A stretch of 64,000 nucleotides of DNA from Ruminiclostridium cellobioparum DSM 1351 = ATCC 15832 (GTDB lineage Bacteria; Bacillota; Clostridia; Acetivibrionales; DSM-1351). The first letter of the stretch is position 1, and the number at the start of each line of letters is the position of its first letter. A program made the translations under genes and the position numbers. Location of the stretch: assembly GCF_000621505.1 (NCBI RefSeq), contig NZ_JHYD01000034.1:1-64000 (forward strand). Direction: 5' to 3'. Below the pieces are notes generated by a model. It made no database searches and was not told the origin of the DNA. It saw only the letters and a program-made list of their open reading frames with translations. Below, one piece after another: positions 27,466-37,000 of the stretch.

Positions 27466-27506
27466 TACCCTCTATTGACAATGTACAATACGTTTTTGAG
27501 AGGGTA
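27466..27506. repeat. 43-bp palindrome family, degenerate copy
   Basis: TACCCTCTATTGACAATGTA is followed by an altered right arm ending AGAGGGTA. The left arm is identical to that of 31064-31106. It abuts the stop codon of the regulator gene at 27507, so it may also serve as its terminator. Confidence 0.6.
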
Positions 27507-29114
27507 TTAACCAATTAAAGTATTTCTATAGTCAGAAGGAGATATTTTGAAAAAATTCCTGAAGGCCTTGCTAAAATAGTTATTGTCACTGTAGCCTAAC
27601 ATCTGGGCTATACTTTGAATCTTTATATTGGGATCTGCTATAAGTTCCCGGGCTTTTTCCATTCTTACCCTGAGTACATATTCGTATATTCCGCAGCCAA
27701 ATTCATTTTTAAATAATTTCATCAAATACTCCCTGCTTAAAAAGTACTTGTCGGTAAAAAGAGAAATTTTTATGTCCTGGTAATAATTATTGTCGATATA
27801 CTCCTTAATCTCATAAATATTGAGATTGTCATTTTTGATCTGCTTCCTTGCCAGATTGTAAAATAATTCTGTTATATCAAGCAAATACTTTTTAAACTGA
27901 TCAAAATTGCAGACAGTTTTTGAAAGGTTTTGAAAGTAGGATAAGAGTTCGTTTGCTTCAAACCCCTTGACCATTGAAAAATTGTTTAATAAAAGCAGGA
28001 GTTCATCAAATATCCTGTTTGCATCTCTCAGACTGAGATATCCGGCTTGTTCTATCCTGTCGGCAAGTTCATTGACTATTCCCTTGGTATATGACAGGCT
28101 TCCGCCTTCAATTGCGTTAAAAATAAGATCCTTTTTCCCCAGCAGGGATACATTTTTTGTGTTCGCGTTTTCCGGCACAACATTTGAACCGCTTTCAATT
28201 TTATTCAAAATATTGAAACCGTTTATACTTTTTTCTGCCTCTAAAAACGATTCCTTTAATGAATCTATTCCTTCAAAAAAGCCGCCGACACCTGCTATAA
28301 TTACTAATTCAAATAATTCCTTAAGCTTTTTCCTGGACTTTTGTATCAAATGAAGATAATTGCTGCTCAGTTTTTCATTACAGTTATTTTCTATGGAAAT
28401 TATTGCTATCATCTCATTTTCAGCCTTGGGATTTATCAGATTGAAACATTCAACCTCATCATTAAACAGCTCATTAATGGCATTTGAAACAGCAAACTGC
28501 GCAAGTCCGGTATCTCCGAAGTACTTCTCACTGACTTCCTCATAATTCATTATTCTGAAAATCACTATGGAATAATATTTTTTTCTGTTTCCGTCATCTA
28601 TGATTTCCTTGTATATTTCACTCATCTGCCGGCTGATGCTGCCTTCAATGGCAGTAAGATAGACCTTTTCCTTTAAACTGGGCAGGGATAGGTTAAGCAG
28701 GATATTTTTATCTATATACTGACTCTGCGTTTTTCTTTTATTTGAAATAACATCAACAGCTTTTGCCAGTGCACCGTTGAGCTCATTTCTTTTAATGGGC
28801 TTTAACAGATAATCGATAACTTTGGAGTGTAGAGCCTGACGTGTATATTCGTAATTGTCATAGCCGCTGATGACAATTACAGCCAGGTCAGGATACCGGC
28901 TCTGAACCATACGGAGTAAATCCATACCATCCATTCCCGGCATTTTCATATCAACCAAAATAATATCCGGCCTTTTTTCTTCTATAAGTCTTACTCCATT
29001 TTTTCCATCCCATGCCTCAAAAACCTCATAAATATTTACACTATTCCAGTCAGCCAAAATCTTTATTGCTTCTCTTGCCGGTTCTTCATCATCAATAATT
29101 AAAACTTTATACAT
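27507..29114 (-). CDS. YesN-type response regulator with AraC DNA-binding domain
   Basis: A 535-residue regulator. The receiver has LIIDDEEP at 5-12 and phosphoacceptor Asp55 in LVDMKMPGMDG, plus VISGYDNYEY and LLKPIKRNE (conserved Thr/Ser and Lys). The C-terminal AraC part shows ISLFTDKYFLSREYLMKLFK and IQSIAQMLGYSDNNYFSKAF. The chosen start at 29114 has AAGGGC seven bases upstream; the longer frame has none. It follows the kinase and precedes the binding protein, so it most likely controls the GH76/GH13/transporter cluster. Confidence 0.92.
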   Translation of the reverse strand: MYKVLIIDDEEPAREAIKILADWNSVNIYEVFEAWDGKNGVRLIEEKRPDIILVDMKMPGMDGMDLLRMVQSRYPDLAVIVISGYDNYEYTRQALHSKVIDYLLKPIKRNELNGALAKAVDVISNKRKTQSQYIDKNILLNLSLPSLKEKVYLTAIEGSISRQMSEIYKEIIDDGNRKKYYSIVIFRIMNYEEVSEKYFGDTGLAQFAVSNAINELFNDEVECFNLINPKAENEMIAIISIENNCNEKLSSNYLHLIQKSRKKLKELFELVIIAGVGGFFEGIDSLKESFLEAEKSINGFNILNKIESGSNVVPENANTKNVSLLGKKDLIFNAIEGGSLSYTKGIVNELADRIEQAGYLSLRDANRIFDELLLLLNNFSMVKGFEANELLSYFQNLSKTVCNFDQFKKYLLDITELFYNLARKQIKNDNLNIYEIKEYIDNNYYQDIKISLFTDKYFLSREYLMKLFKNEFGCGIYEYVLRVRMEKARELIADPNIKIQSIAQMLGYSDNNYFSKAFRNFFKISPSDYRNTLIG

Positions 29115-29191
29115 ACTAATGCCCTTGCCCGGCATTTTTCAATCTTCATGACAGAAATGGCACGGGCTCGGTACCTCCTTGATACAATATT

Positions 29192-31024
29192 TTAATTATA
29201 TTTCTCAACCTTATTCCCACCGTCCGGTATAATAAAGCTTATCGTAGTTCCCGTACCGTCAGATTCGATATACAAGCTGGACTTTCCCTTATATAGCAGG
29301 TGCAGCCGGGTATCAAGATTTTTTAAACCGATTGCTTTATTCTCATTCTGCCCATTTTCACTGTCCATATAGAATCTGATTTGCTTAAATCTTTCGGGCG
29401 ATATTCCCGGTCCATTGTCACTGACCGAAATCAGTATATCATTACCTTCCAGATATGCTTTAATTATTATAGCCACTGATGTAAAGCTTTTTTCCAGCAC
29501 GTGCTTTATGGAATTTTCAACAAGAATTTGTATGGATATCTTTGGTATGAGAACATCCAATACATTATCATCCATTTCATAGGTTACCGTTAGCCTGTTT
29601 CCGAATCTGGCCTTTTGAATAATAAGATAATCATCTATATATTTAATTTCATTTTCAAGTCTGACAAGGTTTTTTCCGTTTATGGTATATCTGAAAGTTG
29701 AAGCAAGAGCATCTACCATATCGCTTATATGAAAGGCTTCTATTTTTAAAGCAGTGGTTGATATGGCCTGCAGCGCATTGTATAAAAAATGAGGATTGAG
29801 TTCTGCTTCCAATGCTTTCAAAATAGCATTCTTTTCTTCAAGCTTCGTTTTGTATTCCTCATTAATTAAATCATTAATTTTGGCTACCATAAGATTGAAT
29901 TGTATTGTCAGTTCCGCTATTTCATCATTGCCTTCAACCTTTGCCTCCAGGTCAAATCTGCCCTCGCTGAAGCTATGCATTTTTTTAGTAAGCTTTTTAA
30001 CCGGCTTGGTTATTGCATTGGCTGACAGGACAACCAATATAACCGAGATAACCAGAATTATACAGCCTACAAATGTTCCCAATGACCTGTTAGTCTGTGC
30101 CGCACTGTATATTTTCTTATATGGAATGAGTTTAACCAGCCTGAATTTCATGCTGTCCGAAGCGTTGTAAATGGTCAGGTAACTCTTATCCTCACTTTTC
30201 CAGTCAAACATATTTGTACCCTGTTTTTGAAGTCTGGCTTTAAAATCCGGCCGGTTAAAGTATTTATAGTTGTCTTTATTGTTGGAATAGAAGGTACTGC
30301 CATCTTCGCCCATGAATATAAGCTGCTCCCCGTCTGTAAGAGAAGTATTCCTTATTATTTCATTCCATGTACTGTAATTGCAAAAGAAGGATAATACGGC
30401 ATATGGCTTTTTGTCTACAATATTTTTAATTGCTCTATGATATGCAAAAAAACATTTTTCCTGATTAATCGAATAGGTTCTTTTTTTTGCCAAAAAAAGA
30501 GATTCAATATAAACATTGTTCTTGCTTTTTATAGTCCTGATATACCAGTCTTCGTTGGGAACATCAGTATTATAGGCTTTTCTGACCTTTAAAACCATTC
30601 CGTCCCCTCTCGTTATGTAATAATAACAATTCTGCTCAACTATATACAGGCAGATACCTTCAAAATCATTACGGGAATAAAACATACTTCTGATATAGTC
30701 TTCCAAATAGACTTCTGCCGATAATTCATCCGTTACCCCCAACAGGGCATTCATAATATTGTCATACTTTATATTCGGCAGGGACACCTGGTTAATATCA
30801 TTGAAATAGCTTTCAATATTCTTGTTAATCAATGTTAGATTGTCTCTGTTTCCATCAATGATATTCTTAACCGATTCTTTTTCTATTATTTTATAGGAAA
30901 CAAAAGTCAATGAAATTATTGTAAGTATAATTATTGCAGAAAAAAGAAGTACCAGCTTGTTGGCAAGCTTTTTGAAAAACAAGCATTTTATTTTATTCAA
31001 TACTATATAAACTATATTTTTCAT
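29192..31024 (-). CDS. YesM-type sensor histidine kinase
   Basis: A 610-residue membrane kinase paired with the regulator downstream. The first transmembrane helix is near 22-45, followed by an extracellular sensor region, a second helix near 310-330 (LGTFVGCIILVISVILVVL), a HAMP domain, and the motif AELNPHFLYNALQ with His412. The ATPase part shows ISIQILVENSIKHVL, VSDNGPGIS and AIGLKNLDTRLHLL. It begins after the permease genes in the same direction but is separated from them by 260 bases containing a terminator-like hairpin, so it probably has its own promoter. Ligand unknown, probably an oligosaccharide. Confidence 0.92.
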   Translation of the reverse strand: MKNIVYIVLNKIKCLFFKKLANKLVLLFSAIIILTIISLTFVSYKIIEKESVKNIIDGNRDNLTLINKNIESYFNDINQVSLPNIKYDNIMNALLGVTDELSAEVYLEDYIRSMFYSRNDFEGICLYIVEQNCYYYITRGDGMVLKVRKAYNTDVPNEDWYIRTIKSKNNVYIESLFLAKKRTYSINQEKCFFAYHRAIKNIVDKKPYAVLSFFCNYSTWNEIIRNTSLTDGEQLIFMGEDGSTFYSNNKDNYKYFNRPDFKARLQKQGTNMFDWKSEDKSYLTIYNASDSMKFRLVKLIPYKKIYSAAQTNRSLGTFVGCIILVISVILVVLSANAITKPVKKLTKKMHSFSEGRFDLEAKVEGNDEIAELTIQFNLMVAKINDLINEEYKTKLEEKNAILKALEAELNPHFLYNALQAISTTALKIEAFHISDMVDALASTFRYTINGKNLVRLENEIKYIDDYLIIQKARFGNRLTVTYEMDDNVLDVLIPKISIQILVENSIKHVLEKSFTSVAIIIKAYLEGNDILISVSDNGPGISPERFKQIRFYMDSENGQNENKAIGLKNLDTRLHLLYKGKSSLYIESDGTGTTISFIIPDGGNKVEKYN

Positions 31025-31063
31025 ATTAGTTTACATCCCTCTTTGTCAACACTGACAAAATAC

Positions 31064-31106
31064 TACCCTCTATTGACAATGTATTGTACATTGTTAATAG
31101 AGGGTA
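31064..31106. repeat. 43-bp palindrome family copy
   Basis: TACCCTCTATTGACAATGTA, a three-base loop TTG, and TACATTGTTAATAGAGGGTA form a 20-bp stem with one mismatch. It lies between the permease stop and the kinase start. The same sequence, with one compensated pair, is present at 62977-63019. Confidence 0.8.
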
Positions 31107-31125
31107 GAGTCATTGCAGTTAAAAC

Positions 31126-31155
31126 TACGGTTGAAACCTTTATTTTTTAACCGTA
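31126..31155 (-). terminator. probable terminator of the permease pair
   Basis: TACGGTT (31126-31132) pairs with AACCGTA (31149-31155); GAGTC and GACTC lie further outside. On the minus strand GTTTTAA follows. It is about 130 bases after the permease stop. Confidence 0.45.
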
Positions 31156-31285
31156 CGACTCTATAAAAATAAACATCATTCTACATATTTCCCCTTAAAT
31201 AATATGATATTTCGACAAATTATTCAACTTTAATATCTATCCGTATGGTATTCTGCCATTGAAGTCAGAAGCGGTCAAAAGTTGC

Positions 31286-32116
31286 CTATCCCTTGACTGC
31301 ACCGGCTGTAACACCTTTAACAATATTTTTCTGCATTAATATAAAGAATAAAATTGATGGTATCACAGCAAGAACAATAGCCGTCATGGTATACTGCCAA
31401 TCGGTTACATACTGTCCAATAAAGGTATATGCAGCAAGTGTCAGGGTTTTTGACTCCTTTGTCCCGTTAAGGAATATCAGCGGCAAAAGGAAGTCATTCC
31501 ATACCCACATTACGTCTATAATAATAATTGTACTTGTAATAGGCTTCAGTAATGGAAATATTATGGAATAAAACATCCTTAGTGTTGATGCTCCGTCAAC
31601 TAGGGCACTTTCATCAATTTCTCTCGGAATGCTTTTAACAAAACCATGGTACATAAATATTGCGGTAGGTGCCGCAAAACCCCAGTATAGTGTACCTAAT
31701 CCCCAGATATTATTTGGTAATTTAATAATATTTAAAAACTTTATCAAAGTAATCATAATTGTTTGAAAAGGAATCAGCATTGGCGAAATACAAAAAATAT
31801 ATATCACCCAGCTCAATCTGGTCTTTGTTCTGGACAGCATAAATCCTGCGAGGGAGCTGAAAAGGATTATTCCTAAAATGGCCAAACCGGTCACTATAGT
31901 ATTGTTCAAGAACAATTTAGGGTAGTTGATATTATTCCAAACGTAAAAATAATTTTCAAAATGCAGAATTGCAGGAAATGCTGTAACGTCTGTCATCACT
32001 TCTTTAAAACTCTTCAAAGAATTCAGCAATACCAAAAATATAGGGTATAAAAATAATATTACAGCCGCCAGCAGAACCAATTCCATAACTATCAAGCTTT
32101 TTTTACTTTTATTCAT
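31286..32116 (-). CDS. sugar ABC transporter permease, MalG-type
   Basis: A 276-residue membrane protein with six predicted helices and the EAA loop REIDESALVDGASTLRMF, ending TAGAVKG. Its start overlaps the stop of the partner permease by one base (TAATG). Together with that permease and the lipoprotein encoded at 26033-27349 it should form the importer for this cluster. The ATPase is not encoded here. Confidence 0.92.
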   Translation of the reverse strand: MNKSKKSLIVMELVLLAAVILFLYPIFLVLLNSLKSFKEVMTDVTAFPAILHFENYFYVWNNINYPKLFLNNTIVTGLAILGIILFSSLAGFMLSRTKTRLSWVIYIFCISPMLIPFQTIMITLIKFLNIIKLPNNIWGLGTLYWGFAAPTAIFMYHGFVKSIPREIDESALVDGASTLRMFYSIIFPLLKPITSTIIIIDVMWVWNDFLLPLIFLNGTKESKTLTLAAYTFIGQYVTDWQYTMTAIVLAVIPSILFFILMQKNIVKGVTAGAVKG

Positions 32117-32994
32117 TATATTTCAACCTCCCTGCTCTTGAAGAATGTAACCTGTACAAGCGTTATAACCAGTATGGCTACAAAGAGAACAAGTGCTTTT
32201 GCGGTTCCATAGCCATAGGTGTTATTCTGAAAGGCTTCTTTATAAATATCATATGTAATACTTGTAGTAGCTCCTCCAGGTCCGCCATTGGTCAATGAAA
32301 CAATAACATCAAATACCTTGATGGAATTTGTCAATGCCAAAAATACGCATGAAGTTATAGAAGGCATTAAAAGAGGAATAGTTACACTGAAAAACCTCCT
32401 TACGCTGCCTGCCCCGTCAACAATTGCCGCCTCAATCAGTTCATAGGGAATAGACTGCAGACCTGCAATATATATAACAATATAGAACCCTATAGACTGC
32501 CATATGGAAACGAATAATATCGACCAAAAGGCCAGCTTTGCGTTACCAAGCCAACTCCATGAAAACATGTCCCAATTGGTAATTTCTCCAAGACTCTGGA
32601 AGCCTTGAATAAATATAAATCTCCATATGAAGCCTACAATTACCAGGCTTAAAATATAGGGAATAAAAAATCCCGCACGGAGAATGTTTGTGCTATGCAG
32701 CTTCTTGTCAAGCATCACAGCTATCAATACAGCCAGAACGTTAATTATAAGGATAAACAATACCGAGAACTTTATGGTAAATACAGCTGAGGATTTAAAT
32801 GCAGCGTCTTCGGTAAATATTAATTTAAAGTTTTCTATTCCGACAAACCTGGCTGCTTTGCTAATACCGTTCCATTCAGTAAACGAATAAGCCATACTCA
32901 TAACAAAAGGAATATATACTACAAATGAAATAAGAACCACCACCGGTAATACATATATAAGATACTCAAATTTACCTATGCCTTTTTTAAACAT
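32116..32994 (-). CDS. sugar ABC transporter permease, MalF-type
   Basis: A 292-residue permease with six helices and EAA loop ELIEAAIVDGAGSVRRFF. The first extracytoplasmic loop contains SFTEWNG, as in MalF-like subunits. The ATG at 32994 has GGAGG five bases upstream; the open frame continues to a GTG at 33006. An inverted-repeat element ends 17 bases before the start codon, so the transcript leader consists almost entirely of repeat sequence. It is the first gene of the minus-strand cluster running to 19090. Confidence 0.92.
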   Translation of the reverse strand: MFKKGIGKFEYLIYVLPVVVLISFVVYIPFVMSMAYSFTEWNGISKAARFVGIENFKLIFTEDAAFKSSAVFTIKFSVLFILIINVLAVLIAVMLDKKLHSTNILRAGFFIPYILSLVIVGFIWRFIFIQGFQSLGEITNWDMFSWSWLGNAKLAFWSILFVSIWQSIGFYIVIYIAGLQSIPYELIEAAIVDGAGSVRRFFSVTIPLLMPSITSCVFLALTNSIKVFDVIVSLTNGGPGGATTSITYDIYKEAFQNNTYGYGTAKALVLFVAILVITLVQVTFFKSREVEI

Positions 32995-33010
32995 ACGTAC
33001 CTCCACTTTC

Positions 33011-33245
33011 TTAATTTAACTCGTTGTGCCGGTTATTTCATATTTGCTTTACCTGTGTAATTTTTTATATCAACTGGTAACTTCCGTACTAACTTCATGA
33101 AATAGGGCGCACCAAAAACAATTTATCGCAATTCTTTTTAACTGTGCATCTTATTTCATGAAGTTGTCCTCGCGTTACCAGTTGATTTCAATAAATCTAT
33201 CTGTAAAGCAAAACACAATTTCAATTAGCAACACGTTGATTTATA
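33011..33245. repeat. TTAA-ended inverted-repeat element without core
   Basis: Left end TTAATTTAACTCGTTGTGCC, right end ...AACACGTTGATTTA. The inner arms, GGTAACTTCCGTACTAACTTC and the complement of GGTAACGCGAGGACAACTTC, are each followed by ATGAAAT and can fold back on each other. It matches 61691-62043 along both arms but lacks the 68-base core. No open reading frame is inside, so it is MITE-like. Confidence 0.8.
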
Positions 33246-33299
33246 TTTATTATCCAATATGGATGAGATATGGAGAATGTATATTCGTAACATGGTATA

Positions 33300-33320
33300 G
33301 GTAAAAAAGTGTACACTTTT
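33300..33320. promoter_or_regulatory. AAAAAGTGTACACTTTTT palindrome with GGTAAAAAAGTGTACA
   Basis: An 18-bp perfect palindrome (33303-33320) overlapping a version of the GGTAAAAATGTGTACA motif found at 27442. It is about 300 bases upstream of the permease start. Probably a regulator binding site; the repeat element 33011-33245 now lies between it and the gene. Confidence 0.4.
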
Positions 33321-33398
33321 TACTGCGGAAAGGGGATTCCCCTTTTCAAACCCTGTGTATAGGAATTTACTGTTTGGAGTTTTCTGGTGCGTACGCTC

Positions 33399-33430
33399 AA
33401 AAAGCCAGGAGCTTTTGGCTCCCGGCTTTT
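33399..33430 (-). terminator. terminator of spoIIID
   Basis: On the minus strand AAAAGCCGGGAGC, a five-base loop and GCTCCTGGCTTTTT form a strong stem with a G-T pair and end in a T run, 57 bases after the spoIIID stop codon. Confidence 0.8.
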
Positions 33431-33486
33431 AAACTTTGTCCTCTATGTAAATTTTCTTTTTCAGTGTAAACTTCATCTATATAAAA

Positions 33487-33735
33487 TTACTTACCCTGAT
33501 ATTTTGCCTTTGTTGCTTCTCCGCCCCGTATATGCCGCTCTGCCTTATTCTCCTCGAGAATGACCCTGACATCGTTCATAAGTGTTGGATTTATTTTCTC
33601 TAGTCTTTCAGTAACATCTTTGTGTACTGTGCTCTTGCTGATCCCAAACTTTTTAGCAGCAAATCGTACTGTTGTCTTTTTCTCGATAATATAATTCGCG
33701 AGCTCCAAAACTCGTTCTTCTATATATTCCTTCAA
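33487..33735 (-). CDS. spoIIID: stage III sporulation transcription factor SpoIIID
   Basis: An 82-residue DNA-binding protein of the mother cell during sporulation. It carries the helix-turn-helix VRFAAKKFGISKSTVHKDVT, the following ERLEKINPTL segment and the basic RHIRGGEATKAKY tail that are diagnostic for SpoIIID. The open frame extends 37 codons upstream, but the family starts at KEYIEERVLELA, and a TTG at 33735 has GGGGGG six bases before it. It appears monocistronic, with its own terminator. Its position among sugar-uptake genes is unusual and no sporulation gene is adjacent. The identification is secure by motif and length (about 90 residues in Bacillus). Confidence 0.95.
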   Translation of the reverse strand: MKEYIEERVLELANYIIEKKTTVRFAAKKFGISKSTVHKDVTERLEKINPTLMNDVRVILEENKAERHIRGGEATKAKYQGK

Positions 33736-33969
33736 CCTATACCCCCCTTTGATAAGGCAATTCTGGGAATGATCAGATAATAACACCTGCTTTTCAGGGA
33801 TTGGTTCATTATCCGTCATTCCAGTGTGCAAAGTAGGCAAAGTCAATTACAACAAGCCCGGTCAGCAATGCGATTTTGCTGTAATTGACTTCTAAAGCTA
33901 CACAGGCAACGTCTACAGTGTATATATATGCCTTAAGGGGTAGTCTTATGATTATAACGCATAAGTTCA

Positions 33970-34003
33970 AGAGAAAATTTTTCGGCTGGGAAAAATTTTC
34001 TCT
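33970..34003 (-). terminator. 14-bp perfect inverted repeat, probable terminator of GH38 gene
   Basis: AGAGAAAATTTTTC (33970-33983) and GAAAAATTTTCTCT (33990-34003) are perfectly complementary around a 6-base loop. It lies about 67 bases after the GH38 stop codon and upstream of spoIIID. It lacks a clean T run, so a regulatory role cannot be excluded. Confidence 0.5.
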
Positions 34004-34069
34004 CCTGAAGTGCGTTTTAACGAAATTGAGGAACATTTATTTATATTTTTTTATAAAATTTCTGTTATT

Positions 34070-37000
34070 TTAAACCGATACTTTCAGTGTTTGTATTTCA
34101 AAAGGTTTGAAGGTCAGAATTCCGGTATCACTATCAAGGCTTTCCTGGTCCGTTTCCTTCTCCATCAGGTCTACAAGCCTGATATCCCTTGTTTTAAATC
34201 CAAAGTTAACCTTTGTACTTATACCGGTACCATGGCATTCATACATTCTTATTATTAAATCATCACTGTCCTCACATTTTTTGACCGATTCCACAATTAT
34301 ATTCCCGGCCTCCACCGTAAGAAGTGATGCAGATTTTACAGCAGGGTTTGCAGAAATTGTTTTAAGCGGTACATTCAGTTCGTAACCGGCTTTGACAACA
34401 CCGCCCCGTATATAGTCTCCCTTGTGCGGGAACAGGGAATAGGTAAACACCTGCCGGCCCAGGTCTGCTCCGGTGCCGGGAAAACTGGTGCTCCTCAGCA
34501 AATTCAGATCCAGTATGTTGTCCAGAACTTTATGTCCGTACTTACAGTCATTCAAGAGTGCAACGCCGTAGTCACCCTGTGAGATGTCCACCCACTTGTG
34601 GGCATAGACCTCATATTTTGCCATGTCCCAGGAAGTATTCCTGTGTGTGGGGCGCTTTATATTTCCAAATTGTATCTCACAGGTGGCCTCTTGTGCATAA
34701 ACATTTACCGGGAAGGATGTCCTGAGCATTTTGGAATTCTCATTCCAGTCCACAGCTGTTATGAAATCAATCTGCCTTTTGCCCAATGTCAATACAACTT
34801 TCTGCTCGAGGATGGATTGTCCCGATGGTGTCCTGAAGCTGCTTTCTCTTATGATCTGCGGACCGTCGGTATAAACGCTGCTGTCTATAAGTGTCAGCAG
34901 CTCACCGGGTTTTTCATCATAATATACGGGGAAATCCCAGGCATCGCCCTTATCTTCGTATAGCGCCAACCCGTTGGCCACAGCCCCTTCAGGTATAATG
35001 TGACGCTTTTCGGCTTTATCGTATATTGATTTTATAAATCCGTTCTCCGAAAAAACAATTGAGAAGATATCATTTTCCATCACATCACCCGTACTGAGCA
35101 GCTGTCCTCCCGAATACGCCCCGGCAGCTTCTCCGGCAGTATTTCCATTCCCTGCGTTTAACGGTACAACCGCATATCCCATGGGAGGCACCTTTGCCTT
35201 GCACCAGTTTCCTTCATGGGAAATCCATTCCTCCCGTTCCCAGGATAACGAATTGAATACCTGCACATGCCCTGTATCTCCGGAATTAGTACCGGCGTGC
35301 TCACCGGATGCCTCTCCTGTGCACAGTGACAGATACCTTTTCCCGGTCTCAGCTTCTACCTGGCCGAGCATTGAGGCATACCTCTCCAGAGATTCCTTAT
35401 AAACCCTGCCTATGGAGGATCCAGGCAGAATATCATGGAACTGATATAAAAGCATCTCCTTCCAGGTTTTATCCAGGAGCTCTGCGGGGTAAACTTCCCC
35501 GGTTATTTCACGGCCTTCCTGCTTTACCATGAACAGCACCGAAGCAAATTCCAGTTCACGCAGCGCCAGCTCAAGTTTCCTGTTGTATCTTTTGTTCCTG
35601 CTCTGGGTGGTATAAGTGCCCTGGTGGTATTCAAGATATAGCTCTCCGCGCCAGGTCTTTAGCATAGGAGATGCTTCTTCAAGCCTGTCGAAAAATCCCT
35701 GTGCGGTTCCCTGGGTTACCGGAGCCAGACCGTTCAGATCCCGTTCCCTCTTCAGCCTCTCCAGATGCTCCTCTCCCGGCCCTCCGCCGCCATCTCCTAT
35801 CCCGAACAGCAGAAGGCATTCATCCGAAACACCCTTGTCCAGGAATTCCTGTTCGGAGAAAGCGACAGCTCTTGGTGCGGCAGAGCTGTTATAGGTTCCT
35901 TCGGGCGGCATATGCGCCAGAATCCGGCTGCCGTCAAGGCCCTCCCACCAGAAGGTATGATGAGGATGCTTGTTGAACTTGCTCCAGGAAAGCTTGATTG
36001 TCATAAAATAATCCACGCCGGATTTTTTCAGTATTTGAGGCAGCGCAGCAGAATATCCGAAAACATCGGGCAGCCACAGATTTCTGATATCCTGTCCGAA
36101 TTCCTGCTGAAAGAAACGCTTTCCGTGAAGTACCTGTCTTATCAAGGCTTCTCCTCCCGATACATTTGTATCTGCCTCCACCCACATGGCGCCCTGGACC
36201 TCCCAGCGACCCTCTCTGATACGCTGTTTTACCTCTTCATAGAGCGCAGGATAATATTCCTTGACCCATTGATACAGCTGTGCCTGACTGGCTCCGAAGA
36301 TATATTCCGGAAAACGTTCCATATTTCTCAAGGCAGTAGAAAAAGTTCTGGCACCCTTGCGAATGGTTTCGCGGATGGGCCACAGCCATGCCAGATCAAT
36401 GTGGGCGTGCCCTATTGCATTAATCCTAAGGGAAGGATCTCCGCCTTTTTTATTGAGTTCAGCGGCCAGGATTGCTCTGGCCCTTTTTGCTTCTGCATTG
36501 TCATACTTCGTTAAAATATTTGCCGCTTCATTCAGGGCTCGCAGAATGCCATGGTATCTGGCCTTATCTTCTGGCAGCTGCTGCAATAAATCCAGCAGTA
36601 CCTCAAAGTCGTAATAAAGCTGCTCCATTTCCTTATTGGCAACAGCAATATAGGCATCTTTTACAGTCCCGCTGTCCTGATATTTTCCAAAGAGATCATT
36701 ACAGCCTGCATCGGCCCAGATCTCTACTTTGTCACCTGCTTTTAAAGGCCTGTCAAACCGGTAAACTATTTTTCCCGGCCTTCCCAGTGAATAATCAAAT
36801 TCCGAGGAGAAATTTGTTAGGCCTCTTACCGGATTTCCGGCATTGTCCACTACACAAAGCTCTCCATTAATGTCAATGAGTAAAATAATTTCCTCATCAT
36901 TGGCTCCTGTTTCAGACGCATCGGGTACGGCCCCTGTGAAATGAAACCAGCCGCAATCCCATAAATTTCCCCAACTTTGGCCGATGGCAACATCCTTTTT

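Noticed and set aside
33809-34036. 75-codon open frame on minus strand upstream of spoIIID
   Set aside because: No ribosome binding site, no recognisable motif, and it overlaps the 14-bp inverted repeat; likely chance.
35765-36514. 249-codon plus-strand frame opposite GH38
   Set aside because: Antisense to the conserved GH38 catalytic domain; no independent evidence.
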